A DNA stretch of 64,000 nt from Salinimicrobium sediminilitoris (GCF_020866905.1 NZ_JAIVCC010000005.1:1-64000), one strand, 5' to 3'. Shown: positions 8,189-16,691, counted from the stretch's first letter. Translations and numbers: made by a program. The notes: generated by a model from the sequence alone, not told the origin.

Positions 8189-8506
8189 CTATTCCACATT
8201 CATGAACATGAGGATAACCATAGCTACTATGATGATAATAAATGCAGCCAAAAAGATGAAGATCCATTTCTTCCCCGGCATACGGCGATGAACCGGGACA
8301 TGAGCCTGGCTCGCAGTGAGAAATCCGGTTTGATCGAGAAGTTCCCTCGCCCGGGTCTTGTCCCCCTCGGCAACCTGTATTCTTTTCACCTCCCCTATCT
8401 CGTCTGTATCATCCAGGCGGTGATCAATCCCTTCTTCGCTATAGACCCTTTGCAGGACATCAATTTCATTTTTGTCCTTTGTTGAATAAATTGTGATGTA
8501 ATCCAT
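8189..8506 (-). CDS. DUF2007-type protein with C-terminal membrane anchor
   Basis: A 105-aa paralogue of the downstream gene: DUF2007 domain (ITIYSTKDKNEIDVLQRVYSEEGI, IQVAEGDKTRARELL), a short basic linker (HRRMPGKK) and a C-terminal transmembrane helix of about 22 residues. The basic linker before the helix predicts a tail-anchored protein with the domain in the cytosol. A third DUF2007 protein, with a zinc ribbon, lies in the biotin locus at 27918-28331. Function unknown. Confidence 0.8.
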   Translation of the reverse strand: MDYITIYSTKDKNEIDVLQRVYSEEGIDHRLDDTDEIGEVKRIQVAEGDKTRARELLDQTGFLTASQAHVPVHRRMPGKKWIFIFLAAFIIIIVAMVILMFMNVE

Positions 8507-8539
8507 CTTTTTAGAGTGTTGATTACTCTAAAGATAAAA

Positions 8540-8569
8540 AAAACCCTCCTGAATAAATTCAGAAGGGTT
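8540..8569 (-). terminator. Terminator of rplU-rpmA
   Basis: Minus-strand hairpin (AACCCTTCTGAAT / ATTCAGGAGGGTT, one wobble) followed by eight T, about 25 nt past the rpmA stop. Confidence 0.9.
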
Positions 8570-8592
8570 CAATATCTATAAAAGAAATAATA

Positions 8593-8853
8593 CTAAGCCT
8601 CGAACGGTTCTATAGAAACGTAAGACTTATTGTCTTTCTTTTTAGTAAATTTCACAAGACCATCAACTCTGGCATGTAAAGTATGATCTTTTCCTGCATA
8701 CACATTCTCACCTGGATTGTGAGCAGTACCTCTTTGTCTAACGATGATGTTCCCTGCAATGGCAGCCTGTCCTCCAAAGATCTTCACACCTAAGCGTTTC
8801 GATTCAGATTCCCTACCGTTCTTGGAACTACCAACTCCTTTTTTGTGAGCCAT
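8593..8853 (-). CDS. rpmA: 50S ribosomal protein L27
   Basis: bL27, 86 aa, a large-subunit protein whose N-terminus reaches the peptidyl-transferase centre. The sequence [24 protein letters not shown] is the standard start, with no N-terminal extension needing cleavage. The [23 protein letters not shown] core is typical. It follows rplU by 27 nt in the usual L21-L27 operon and is ended by the hairpin at 8540-8569. Confidence 0.98.
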   Translation of the reverse strand: MAHKKGVGSSKNGRESESKRLGVKIFGGQAAIAGNIIVRQRGTAHNPGENVYAGKDHTLHARVDGLVKFTKKKDNKSYVSIEPFEA

Positions 8854-8880
8854 TTTATTTTACTTTTTACTGTTCAACGT

Positions 8881-9366
8881 TTAGCTTAAAGCAGCTATTA
8901 ATTCGGCTTTTTTCATTGAAGAATAACCTTCAATCCCTTTTTCTTTAGCCATTTCTCTTAATTCAACAACTGTGTTGTTGTTAAGATCAGTGTTTGAAGC
9001 GTCATCTTTAGTAGATTTTGCTTCTTCCTTTTTAGCTGAAGTTGCTTTTTTACCGTTAACAGAAATTCCTTCAATAGAAATTTCGGTTAGTGCTTGGCGG
9101 TGACCATTCTTTACCCGGTAACCTTTTCTTCTTTTCTTCTTGAAAACAATGACTTTGTCTCCTTTAAGGTGTCTGGTGATTTTTGCTTCAACCAAAGCTC
9201 CTTCTATAGCTGGGGCGCCAAGAGTAATGTCATCACCATCACCTGTAAGAAGAATTTTATCGAAAGAGACACTGTCTCCTTCTTCTCCTGCAAGCCTGTG
9301 AACAAATACCTTTTGGTCTTTTGCAACTTTAAATTGCTGCCCTGCTATCTCTACAATTGCGTACAT
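8881..9366 (-). CDS. rplU: 50S ribosomal protein L21 with SAP-like C-terminal extension
   Basis: Residues 1-103 are a complete bL21 (signature KKKRRKGYRVKNGHRQ at 77-92). Bacterial L21 is usually 100-105 aa; this one has 161. The extra part is a Lys/Glu/Ala-rich linker (106-126) followed by residues 127-161, which read like a SAP/Rho-N type helix-extended-helix (TVVELREMAKEKGIEGYS, then MKKAELIAAL). Such motifs bind nucleic acid in other proteins; binding here is inferred. The extension is in frame with no sign of a frameshift. A consensus promoter and a leader hairpin precede it. Confidence 0.97.
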   Translation of the reverse strand: MYAIVEIAGQQFKVAKDQKVFVHRLAGEEGDSVSFDKILLTGDGDDITLGAPAIEGALVEAKITRHLKGDKVIVFKKKRRKGYRVKNGHRQALTEISIEGISVNGKKATSAKKEEAKSTKDDASNTDLNNNTVVELREMAKEKGIEGYSSMKKAELIAALS

Positions 9367-9389
9367 AGCGTCTTAATTAAGGGTTTACG

Positions 9390-9413
9390 TTCTCGCCCTG
9401 AGATTTTTCAAGG
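9390..9413 (-). promoter_or_regulatory. rplU 5' leader hairpin
   Basis: Between the rplU promoter and the ATG the minus strand holds CGCCTTGA and TCAGGGCG, an 8-bp stem (one G-T pair) around a 6-nt loop. It lies within the expected roughly 45-nt leader and could be an autogenous L21 or L27 binding site. No T-run follows, so it is not a terminator. Confidence 0.5.
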
Positions 9414-9419
9414 CGGGTG

Positions 9420-9450
9420 CAAATATACTCCTAATTAATTAATTTGCAAA
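9420..9450 (-). promoter_or_regulatory. Consensus Bacteroidota promoter of rplU
   Basis: On the minus strand: TTTG, then 19 nt, then TATATTTG. Both the -33 and the -7 (TAnnTTTG) elements match at standard spacing. This is the best promoter match in the window. The start of transcription should fall near 9413. Confidence 0.8.
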
Positions 9451-9457
9451 GGCTTTA

Positions 9458-9922
9458 TCAATAGGTATGTTTTTTTCCTTCGGAAGTATTCCAGGAAGGT
9501 TTGTAAAGTTGCATAATAGCTAAAGTGACCACCAGAGAAGTTGCAAACCCCATAAGGGCAACGGTGAAAACAAGCATACCTATGTTAACAAACCAATCTG
9601 TTTCCCACATGGTAATTAATTCTTGCGAAAACCGTGGATTAAGTTCACTTGTATAAACCGCAAAAAATGCGGTGAAAATAACAGTGGCTATAAACCCGGT
9701 AGTTAAACCAGCCATAAATCCTTTTTGATATTTGAATTTCCCGGACTTTTTATCCCTGTATTTTTTTATGGCTAAAAATATTCCCCCGGCAGTAATGACC
9801 ATGTTGAAGACGCTGTAAACAGGATTCCTGTGCAGGTCAAATATTGACAACAACAAGAAGTAGACGATTAATGCCACGGCTATAAAAATCCCATAGAGTA
9901 ATGGAACAGATGATCTTTTCAT
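9458..9922 (-). CDS. DUF4199-like membrane protein
   Basis: A 154-aa integral membrane protein with four predicted helices (about residues 8-28, 36-53, 72-93 and 115-138) and a short basic loop KKYRDKKSGKFKYQKGF after helix 2. This is the DUF4199 pattern seen widely in Bacteroidota, in which a KY..G.. segment precedes the third helix. Function unknown. It lies upstream of rplU on the same strand, but the strong rplU promoter begins just beyond its stop, so the two are separately controlled. Confidence 0.75.
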   Translation of the reverse strand: MKRSSVPLLYGIFIAVALIVYFLLLSIFDLHRNPVYSVFNMVITAGGIFLAIKKYRDKKSGKFKYQKGFMAGLTTGFIATVIFTAFFAVYTSELNPRFSQELITMWETDWFVNIGMLVFTVALMGFATSLVVTLAIMQLYKPSWNTSEGKKHTY

Positions 9923-10098
9923 GTAGTTGTTTTTTATGATTATTTATAAATTTCCAAAAAATAAGAGGAAATATGCCTTAATAGCTTGTTAATTTAGAAT
10001 TTTAAACAAATCTCAGGAGAATTAAATTCTAAAAACTTTGTAACAAAACGACCCTTAGCACTACTTATCAATCGTATTTAATAATAAACCTTTATATA

Positions 10099-11418
10099 AT
10101 GATCAACAAACTTAAATTAGCTGCCTTTGGCTTATTCCTGGGATTAACAGGAACGGCACAGGAAGTTGAATTTGTCGAGTACACGCTCGATAATGGTCTT
10201 GATGTAATACTTCATCAGGATAATTCTGCACCCGTGGTAACTACCGCCGTAATGTATGATGTAGGAGGAAAAGACAGAATCAACAACAAAACAGGATTTG
10301 CCCATTTCTTTGAACACCTTCTTTTTGAAGGCACAGAAAACATTGGCCAGGGAGAATGGTTTAAAATGGTCTCTTCAAATGGAGGATCAAACAACGCCAA
10401 TACTTCTAATGACCGCACTTACTACTACGAGATCTTCCCGTCAAACAATCTTGAACTGGGATTATGGATGGAATCCGAAAGAATGATGCATCCTGTAATC
10501 AAACAATCTGGAGTTGACACTCAGAATGAGGTTGTAAAAGAGGAAAAAAGAATGCGTTACGATAATGCACCTTACGGCAATCTTATCAACGAGATTTCTT
10601 CCAAGCTTTTTGAAAAGCACCCATACAAGGATCCAAACGTAGGCTACATGGAGGATCTTGATGCTGCTACTCTTGAAGAATTCAAGCAATTTTTCGAAAT
10701 CTATTACAAACCAAATAACGCCACCTTGGTTGTGGCAGGTGACATTGATGTTTCTGAAACTAAAAAAATGATCCAGGATTATTTTGGGCCTATTCCTGCG
10801 GGAGAAGAAGTCACCAGAAACTTCCCTCAAGAAGAGCCTATTACTGAAACCATTGAGGCTACAGCATACGATTCAAACATTCAAATCCCTGCCATCCTGC
10901 TTGGTTACAGAACTCCCGGTATGACCGAGAGAGACGCTTATGTACTTGACATGGTATCATCTGTGCTTTCTGACGGAAAATCTTCCCGTTTATACAAGAA
11001 ACTGGTTGATGAGCAAAAGCAAGCCCTGGAGGTAGCGGCAGTTAATCTTGCTCAAAAAGATTATGGGCAGTATGTCGTTTTCGCTCTTCCACTGGCAGAA
11101 ACTCCTTTGGATACTCTGGTTTCTGAAATCGATGAAGAGATCACTAAACTTCAGACTGAATTAATTAGCCAGAGAGAATATGAGAAACTTCAGAATAAAT
11201 TCGAGAACAGATTTGTTAACTCAAACAGCAGTGTTGCAGGTATTGCCGGCTCTTTAGCCACTTACCAGATGCTTTATGGAAATACAGACCTTATTAACGA
11301 AGAGATCGACATCTACCGATCTATTACAAGAGAGGAAATAAGAGATGTAGCTAAGAAATATCTCAACCCAAATCAGCGTGTGGAATTAGAATATCTTCCG
11401 AAGAAAGACTCTGAATAA
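10099..11418 (+). CDS. M16-family zinc peptidase (catalytic member)
   Basis: A 439-aa secreted peptidase of the pitrilysin/processing-peptidase family. The signal peptide ends near residue 20. The inverted zinc motif H-F-F-E-H is at residues 69-73, and the distal glutamate is expected in NEVVKEEKRMRYD (about 145-157). The R-Y pair that shapes the active site appears as SRLYKKLVDE near residue 300. It forms an operon with the larger M16 protein 11 nt downstream, and the two probably make a catalytic plus non-catalytic heterodimer in the periplasm. A weak promoter (TTTG at 10037, TACTTATC at 10062) may precede it. Confidence 0.93.
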   Translation: MINKLKLAAFGLFLGLTGTAQEVEFVEYTLDNGLDVILHQDNSAPVVTTAVMYDVGGKDRINNKTGFAHFFEHLLFEGTENIGQGEWFKMVSSNGGSNNANTSNDRTYYYEIFPSNNLELGLWMESERMMHPVIKQSGVDTQNEVVKEEKRMRYDNAPYGNLINEISSKLFEKHPYKDPNVGYMEDLDAATLEEFKQFFEIYYKPNNATLVVAGDIDVSETKKMIQDYFGPIPAGEEVTRNFPQEEPITETIEATAYDSNIQIPAILLGYRTPGMTERDAYVLDMVSSVLSDGKSSRLYKKLVDEQKQALEVAAVNLAQKDYGQYVVFALPLAETPLDTLVSEIDEEITKLQTELISQREYEKLQNKFENRFVNSNSSVAGIAGSLATYQMLYGNTDLINEEIDIYRSITREEIRDVAKKYLNPNQRVELEYLPKKDSE

Positions 11419-11429
11419 CAAAATTAAAA

Positions 11430-13502
11430 TTGAATAAAATGAAGAATAAAATAATAGCATTAGCAGTCTTATTCCTTACCACCACGGGAATCCAGGCTCA
11501 AATTGACCGCAGCACGCCACCTAAGGCAGGACCTGCACCAGAGATCAACCTGGAAAAACCCGAAACTTTTACTTTGGACAACGGGCTTAAGGTCCTAGTG
11601 GTTGAGAACCATAAGCTACCAAGAGTTTCTATGGTGCTTACCATGGACAACCCTCCAATATATGAAGGAGATAAAGCAGGTGTTTCAACCCTCACCGGAG
11701 CCATGCTTGGGGAAGGGACTAAAAACATTTCTAAAGAAAAATTCAATGAAGAGGTTGATTACCTTGGCGCAAACATGAATTTCTCCTCACGCGGAGCTTC
11801 TGCAAATACTCTCTCAAAATATTTCCCACGAATTTTGGAATTAATGGCTAAAGGAGCCCTTAATCCAGATCTTAACCAGGAACAGTTCGCAACTGAAAAG
11901 GAGCGTACGCTGGAAAACCTGAAGAGTGGAGAAAAAGACGTTTCTTCAAATGCCCGAAGAATTAGCAGCGCTTTGACCTATGGTAAAGATCATCCTTACG
12001 GTGAATTCACTACTAAAGAGAGTGTTGAAGGACTTTCCCTGGAAGATGTCAAGGAATTCTACAATAATTACTATGTACCCCAAAATGCATACCTGGTAAT
12101 AATAGGTGACGTAAAGCCTTCTGAAGTAAAGAAACTTGTAAAGAAGAACTTTGGTTCCTGGAAGAAAAGTGAACTTCCAAAAAACACAATGCCACAAGTT
12201 AACAACGTAGCTGAGACGCAGGTGAATTTTGTGAACTTTCCTAATGCTGTGCAAAGTGAAGTACAGGTAACAAATGCTATCCAGCTTAAAAAGGGAGATC
12301 CCGATTATTTCCCTGTATTGATCGCCAACAAGATCCTTGGTGGTGGTGGTGAAGCAAGATTGTTTTTAAATCTTCGTGAAGACAAAGGATACACCTACGG
12401 TGCGTATTCAAGCACAGGAGATGATAAATATGTAGCCAGATTTGTGGCTAGTGCTAGTGTTCGTAATGCAGTTACAGATTCTGCTGTAGTTGCCTTCCTG
12501 GATGAATTGCATAGAATTAGAAACGAAAAAGTTTCTGAAGAAGAACTGGCTAATGCAAAAGCCAAATACACCGGGGATTTCGTACTTGCCCTTGAGCGTC
12601 CTACTACAATTGCAGCCTATGCTTTGAATATTGAGACAGATGATCTTCCACAGGATTTTTACCAGACTTATCTTAAAAAGATCAATGCAGTAACTGCAGA
12701 GGATATTCAAAGAGTAGCTAAAAAGTACTACCTGGCAGACAATGCCCGTATCATTGTTGTTGGTAAAGGTAGTGAGGTGGCCGAAAAACTTGAGAATCTT
12801 TCCTACAACGGTAAAGACATACCGGTGAAGTATTTTGACAAGTACGCAAACGCCATTGAGAAGCCAGATTACAACAAGAGTGTTGATCCTTCAGTAAGCG
12901 TGGAAAACATCTTTAACGATTACATCAAGGCAATTGGAGGCGAAGAGGCCGTGAAAGATATTGAATCTGTTTACATGATCGCGCAGGCAGAGCTTCAAGG
13001 TCAAAAAATGGACCTGGAGACTAAAGTAACATCTTCAGGAAAATCTTCTACCGTCGTTTCTATGGCTGGTAATGTGATGCAAAAACAGATCTTTAACGGA
13101 GCTACCGGCTTTGTTGCTGCCCAGGGGCAAAAGATCCCATTCACCGAAGAGCAGGTGACCGCCGCTAAGGCAGAAGCTCACCCGTTCCCGGAAATGATGG
13201 CCAAAAATGCCACTGTAGAAGGTATTGAAGATGTTGACGGCGAAGAAGCTTATGCTGTAAAAATGGATGAAAATACCACCAATTATTACAGTAAAGAGAG
13301 CGGATTGAAGATCAAGCAGGTGAAAACCATGAAGCAGGGACCTCAAACGATGACTATTCCTATTACCTATAGTGATTATCGTGAAGTGGAAGGTGTAAAG
13401 TTTCCATTTGGTCTTTCACAGAGCATGGGACCAATGACTCTTGAATTCCAGGTGAGTGAAATCCTGGTGAACGAGAATGTTACAGATGCCGACTTTGAAT
13501 AG
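11430..13502 (+). CDS. M16-family protein without zinc motif, with C-terminal extension
   Basis: A 690-aa secreted protein (signal peptide to about residue 23, TTTGIQAQ). Residues 35-480 are M16-like, but where HxxEH belongs the sequence reads GVSTLTGAMLGEGT, so zinc ligands and base are missing. It does keep the second-domain segment LREDKGYTYGAYS, typical of the substrate-binding subunit. Residues 500-690 are an additional beta-rich domain (EVKDIESVYMIAQAEL, YYSKESGLKIKQV, YSDYREVEGVKFPF) resembling LolA/outer-membrane-sorting folds. Likely partner of the preceding peptidase. A strong terminator follows. Confidence 0.92.
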   Translation: MNKMKNKIIALAVLFLTTTGIQAQIDRSTPPKAGPAPEINLEKPETFTLDNGLKVLVVENHKLPRVSMVLTMDNPPIYEGDKAGVSTLTGAMLGEGTKNISKEKFNEEVDYLGANMNFSSRGASANTLSKYFPRILELMAKGALNPDLNQEQFATEKERTLENLKSGEKDVSSNARRISSALTYGKDHPYGEFTTKESVEGLSLEDVKEFYNNYYVPQNAYLVIIGDVKPSEVKKLVKKNFGSWKKSELPKNTMPQVNNVAETQVNFVNFPNAVQSEVQVTNAIQLKKGDPDYFPVLIANKILGGGGEARLFLNLREDKGYTYGAYSSTGDDKYVARFVASASVRNAVTDSAVVAFLDELHRIRNEKVSEEELANAKAKYTGDFVLALERPTTIAAYALNIETDDLPQDFYQTYLKKINAVTAEDIQRVAKKYYLADNARIIVVGKGSEVAEKLENLSYNGKDIPVKYFDKYANAIEKPDYNKSVDPSVSVENIFNDYIKAIGGEEAVKDIESVYMIAQAELQGQKMDLETKVTSSGKSSTVVSMAGNVMQKQIFNGATGFVAAQGQKIPFTEEQVTAAKAEAHPFPEMMAKNATVEGIEDVDGEEAYAVKMDENTTNYYSKESGLKIKQVKTMKQGPQTMTIPITYSDYREVEGVKFPFGLSQSMGPMTLEFQVSEILVNENVTDADFE

Positions 13503-13524
13503 AAAGAAAAGGCTTAAAAATAAG

Positions 13525-13556
13525 AAACCGGTACTTCAAAGTGCCGGTTTTTTTTG
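13525..13556 (+). terminator. Terminator of the M16 operon
   Basis: Stem AAACCGGTAC / GTGCCGGTTT (one wobble) with a 6-nt loop, followed by a run of T, 22 nt past the stop. Confidence 0.9.
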
Positions 13557-13628
13557 TGACAAAAAATATTACCCTTCCAAAAAGAGCAATTTGATTAACA
13601 TTTCTTTAAACTGAAGTTTGGCAGCGAT

Positions 13629-13802
13629 TTAAATAAACAATGGCGCTTTTGATTGAGAAGAAGCCACCTCAATATTTTCTTTTTCAATTGGCACATCTAC
13701 TTCTTTCTGAAGATCAGCTAGTTCGGCAGCAGCAAATTGCCAGGCAACCAAAAGAGAAAATCCGACAAAAAACGCAAAACCAAAAAATAATCTCTTCTTC
13801 AT
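13629..13802 (-). CDS. 57-aa single-pass membrane or exported peptide
   Basis: A short open frame on the minus strand: MKKRLFFGFAFFVGFSLLVA, then WQFAAAELADLQKEVDVPIE, then KENIEVASSQSKAPLFI and a TAA stop. Residues 2-4 are basic and 5-21 strongly hydrophobic, the pattern of a signal anchor or signal peptide. The rest is acidic and soluble. A TACATTTG -7 box lies 58 nt upstream of the ATG. The overlapping plus-strand frame (13640-13852) has no such features. I recognise no family; it may be a small envelope protein. Confidence 0.65.
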   Translation of the reverse strand: MKKRLFFGFAFFVGFSLLVAWQFAAAELADLQKEVDVPIEKENIEVASSQSKAPLFI

Positions 13803-13860
13803 TACATAGGGATTTCAAGTTCAACACTAATGTGAAGTTAATAAATAGTTAAAAAGCTAC

Positions 13861-13868
13861 CAAATGTA
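13861..13868 (-). promoter_or_regulatory. Promoter -7 box of the 57-aa peptide gene
   Basis: Minus-strand TACATTTG matches TAnnTTTG exactly. It lies directly after the stop of the EamA gene and gives a leader of about 50 nt. No TTTG at -33. Confidence 0.5.
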
Positions 13869-13870
13869 TT

Positions 13871-14755
13871 CTAGACATTTTTTTTCCTGCTATTAACTAT
13901 AAGCACCCCTACAATAATTACTATCCCCGAAAATAGCTGAATCAGCGTAAATTTCTCCCCATCGAGGAAACCCCAGCCCAGCGCCACGATTGGTACCAGA
14001 TAAGTAACCGAAGTTGAGAAAACGGGATCTGAGATCTGGATTAATTTGTTGAAGAAGATCAATGCAGCCCCTGTACCTACTACTCCCAGTATCCCTATAT
14101 ACAAAAGACTGAGTGGCACATTTGGCCCGGAAAGAACTTCGGTAGAGAAGAATCCTGTAGTTGCCAGAACGATTAGTGCAGGGATTGCAATAACCATAAA
14201 ATTGCCCGTGGTTATTGCCAGAGCCGGCAAGGTTTGAAGATGCTTTTTTATAACATTTGCATTGATTCCATAAAAAAGAGAGGCTAATATCACTAGCAGG
14301 GAGTACCAGTAATTTTGGTCCGGGTTCACAGTGGCCCCGCTCCAAATTAGAGCTGTGGTCCCCACGAGTCCTACCATAACACCTACAAATTTCTTTCGCA
14401 CAAAAGCGGCTTCAAACAATGCTATTCCCACCACCATAGAAAGCAAGGGAGTGGTTGAATTTAGAATAGATACTATCGCGCTGTCAATTTCGGTTTCGGC
14501 AAAGGAGAAAAGATAGGCGGGAAAAAATGTTCCGAAGAAACCGGAAAATGTTATCCACATCCATTGCTTCCCTTTTATATGTTTTAATGATCTTAAGCCT
14601 ATGGCCGCAAGAAAAAGTGCTGCAAAGACAGTTCGAAGGGAACCAACCTGTAAAGGAGTAAGACCCACCAGCCCTTTTTTGATTAAAATAAAAGAGCTGC
14701 CCCAAACAAGGGCAAGCAGGCAAAGATAAATCCACTTTAGAGTACTACTCGGCAT
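13871..14755 (-). CDS. EamA (DMT) family transporter
   Basis: A 294-aa inner-membrane protein with ten predicted helices in two EamA repeats (about residues 8-140 and 155-290). Typical sites are LALVWGSSFILIKKGL in helix 1, PLQVGSLRTVFAALFLA in helix 2, and VFSTSVTYLVPIVALGWGFLDGE near the end, the usual last-repeat signature. Substrates of this family are metabolites such as amino acids; this one cannot be assigned. It appears monocistronic; a TACTTTTG box at 14774-14781 may be its promoter. Confidence 0.92.
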   Translation of the reverse strand: MPSSTLKWIYLCLLALVWGSSFILIKKGLVGLTPLQVGSLRTVFAALFLAAIGLRSLKHIKGKQWMWITFSGFFGTFFPAYLFSFAETEIDSAIVSILNSTTPLLSMVVGIALFEAAFVRKKFVGVMVGLVGTTALIWSGATVNPDQNYWYSLLVILASLFYGINANVIKKHLQTLPALAITTGNFMVIAIPALIVLATTGFFSTEVLSGPNVPLSLLYIGILGVVGTGAALIFFNKLIQISDPVFSTSVTYLVPIVALGWGFLDGEKFTLIQLFSGIVIIVGVLIVNSRKKNV

Positions 14756-14773
14756 TTTGGAGTTTTAAACCCG

Positions 14774-14781
14774 CAAAAGTA
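14774..14781 (-). promoter_or_regulatory. Possible -7 box of the EamA gene
   Basis: Minus-strand TACTTTTG fits TAnnTTTG and lies 19 nt before the EamA ATG. No -33 element is seen. Confidence 0.35.
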
Positions 14782-14799
14782 CTAAACTGAGACAATTAA

Positions 14800-15375
14800 T
14801 TAATCCTGCATTCCTTCCTTCCACTCCACCGTTTCCATGAGGTGCTTAATATCTTCCTTGAGATAAGCGGCGGCAGGTAAGATGGAATCAAAATTGGGTT
14901 GTACTTCGAAATACACCGAGCCTGTAAGAAAATGTCTGGTGCTGTCGGTTAAATAAAACTGGGCCTGAGACGCCGCGTTCCCTTCAACCTGATAAAACAT
15001 GCCGTAGGTATTATGAAAGTCATTGATATAAACCGAACTTTTTATCGCATCGGCCTTTATGGTATGCTGTAAGGGTAGTTTCTGAGCATCGGTAAGCAGG
15101 GAATCCAGATTATTTAGAACTGGCTGATAGGTTAAGAAAATTGTACCCTTTAAATCACTGTATCTAATGTTTACCCAACACGCATTACCTGCTCTTGAAG
15201 GTACAATTGTAGCAATGGTATTTTTTTCAAAACTATAAGGACAATTTTCTTCTAAATAGGCGCCATATTCAGCATCGGGATAATCTAAAGCCAGGTAGGC
15301 ATTAGGTTTTGGCTGTACTTCATATCTACACGAGAACAAACTTCCCAGAAATATCAAAAAAATCAGTTTTTTCAT
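14800..15375 (-). CDS. gldD: Gliding motility lipoprotein GldD
   Basis: A 191-aa lipoprotein (signal MKKLIFLIFLGSLFSC, Cys at 16) of the GldD family, needed for gliding in Flavobacterium johnsoniae. Typical segments are YEVQPKPNAYLALDYP, CPYSFE, CWVNIRYSDLKGTIFLTY, FHNTYGMFYQVEGNAASQAQFYLTDSTRHFLTGSVYF. It overlaps the end of gldE by 4 nt, the usual gldE-gldD order. The T9SS cargo protein at 54774-57758 fits a strain with the gliding/T9SS machinery, although motility itself cannot be inferred. Confidence 0.96.
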   Translation of the reverse strand: MKKLIFLIFLGSLFSCRYEVQPKPNAYLALDYPDAEYGAYLEENCPYSFEKNTIATIVPSRAGNACWVNIRYSDLKGTIFLTYQPVLNNLDSLLTDAQKLPLQHTIKADAIKSSVYINDFHNTYGMFYQVEGNAASQAQFYLTDSTRHFLTGSVYFEVQPNFDSILPAAAYLKEDIKHLMETVEWKEGMQD

Positions 15376-16691
15376 AACTTCGTGATATTCACCTTAATTT
15401 GCTTAATCCGTTTTTTATCCACAGCTTCAACTGTAAAACTATAGCCGTCAAAAATGATCACATCATTCTTGCGGGGAAAGCTTCCGGAGATCTCAAGCAG
15501 GAACCCGGCGAGGGTTTCAGCTTCGCCTTTGTTCTCTTCAAACAATTCCGGGTTATCAAGCTTTATTACCCGGTAGAAATCTTTTAAGGGAGTCTTTCCT
15601 TCAAAGACGTAATTGTTCTCATCTAATTTTGAGAAGATGAGATCTTCATCATCGAACTCATCACTTATATCCCCAACAATCTCCTCAATTATGTCTTCAA
15701 GAGAAATTAGGCCACTGGTCCCACCATATTCATCTACTACAATGGCCAGGTGATTCTTTTTGATTTTAAAATCATTAAGAAGGTCGTCCAGTTTTTTATT
15801 TTCGGGCACAAAATATGGCTCCCTTAACAGGGAATTCCATTCATAATCTTCCTCTTCCAGGAACGGCAGTAAATCCTTAACATAAAGTATCCCCGTCACA
15901 TTATCTATGTTGTCTTTATAGACGGGAATTCGGGAGTAACCGTTTTCAATGACTTCAGAAATTATCTCACTATATGGTTGATTCTCATTTAGTGCAAAAA
16001 TATCCATCCTGGGCCGCATAACCTGTTTGGTATCTGTGTTACCAAAGGAAACAATCCCTTTAAGGATCTTGTGTTCCTCCCTTGTGGTATCATGATGACT
16101 CGTCAACTCAAGGGCCTGTGACAGTTGATCAACACTAAGTCCTGCGCGTTGATTCCCCAGGCGCTCATGAATTTGAAGTGTTATTGCCCTCATAGGAATG
16201 CTTAAGGGTGCAAATACTTTATCGAGTACATTAAGAGGATAAGCCATAAAGTGCGAAAAGATCACCTTATTCCGGCTGGCGTAAACCTTGGGAAGTATCT
16301 CTCCAAAAAGAAGGATAAGAAAGGTTACCACAACCACCTCCATTAAAAACTGAAGATCAACACCCATGACCACAGTATCCATATTAGCAAACGCCTCATC
16401 TGTGAGATTATCGAACAACAGAATAATGGCGATGTTGATCATATTATTGGCAACCAGAATGGTGGCCAGCAACTTTTTTGGCTTATCAAGTAAATCAATT
16501 ACGATTTGCTCTTTTACAGTCCTTTTTGCCTCCTCGGGTTCAAAATCGGCCGGAGTGAGCGAAAACAAAGCTACCTCAGCCCCAGAGATGAGCGCAGAGG
16601 ACACCAGCAAAAGCAGGGCTGCAACAATACCAAAGAGTTGCGAAAGATTGTCAACAAATAGGGAAATAAAACTGGCAGGATCGGGATCCAA
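15372..16691 (-). CDS. gldE: Gliding motility-associated GldE (CorC/HlyC-type CBS protein)
   Basis: A 439-aa inner-membrane protein. The N-terminal DUF21 membrane domain with about four helices (15-180) is followed by two CBS domains (about 215-340; VMRPRMDIFAL and AIVVDEYGGTSGLISLEDIIEEIVGDI) and a C-terminal CorC/HlyC transporter-associated domain (355-439). The CBS pair usually binds adenine nucleotides. In F. johnsoniae GldE partly overlaps GldD in function. The start codon is TTG; no ATG fits better. It is followed at once by gldD and preceded by ssb. Confidence 0.94.
   Translation of the reverse strand: MDPDPASFISLFVDNLSQLFGIVAALLLLVSSALISGAEVALFSLTPADFEPEEAKRTVKEQIVIDLLDKPKKLLATILVANNMINIAIILLFDNLTDEAFANMDTVVMGVDLQFLMEVVVVTFLILLFGEILPKVYASRNKVIFSHFMAYPLNVLDKVFAPLSIPMRAITLQIHERLGNQRAGLSVDQLSQALELTSHHDTTREEHKILKGIVSFGNTDTKQVMRPRMDIFALNENQPYSEIISEVIENGYSRIPVYKDNIDNVTGILYVKDLLPFLEEEDYEWNSLLREPYFVPENKKLDDLLNDFKIKKNHLAIVVDEYGGTSGLISLEDIIEEIVGDISDEFDDEDLIFSKLDENNYVFEGKTPLKDFYRVIKLDNPELFEENKGEAETLAGFLLEISGSFPRKNDVIIFDGYSFTVEAVDKKRIKQIKVNITKL

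Noticed and set aside
11498-11746. Antisense frames within the M16, ahcY, mnh and other genes
   Set aside because: They mirror well-supported genes on the other strand and carry no motifs of their own.
13640-13852. Plus-strand 70-aa frame
   Set aside because: It lies antisense to the 57-aa signal-anchor frame and has no recognisable features; the minus-strand frame has a promoter box and a sensible N-terminus.
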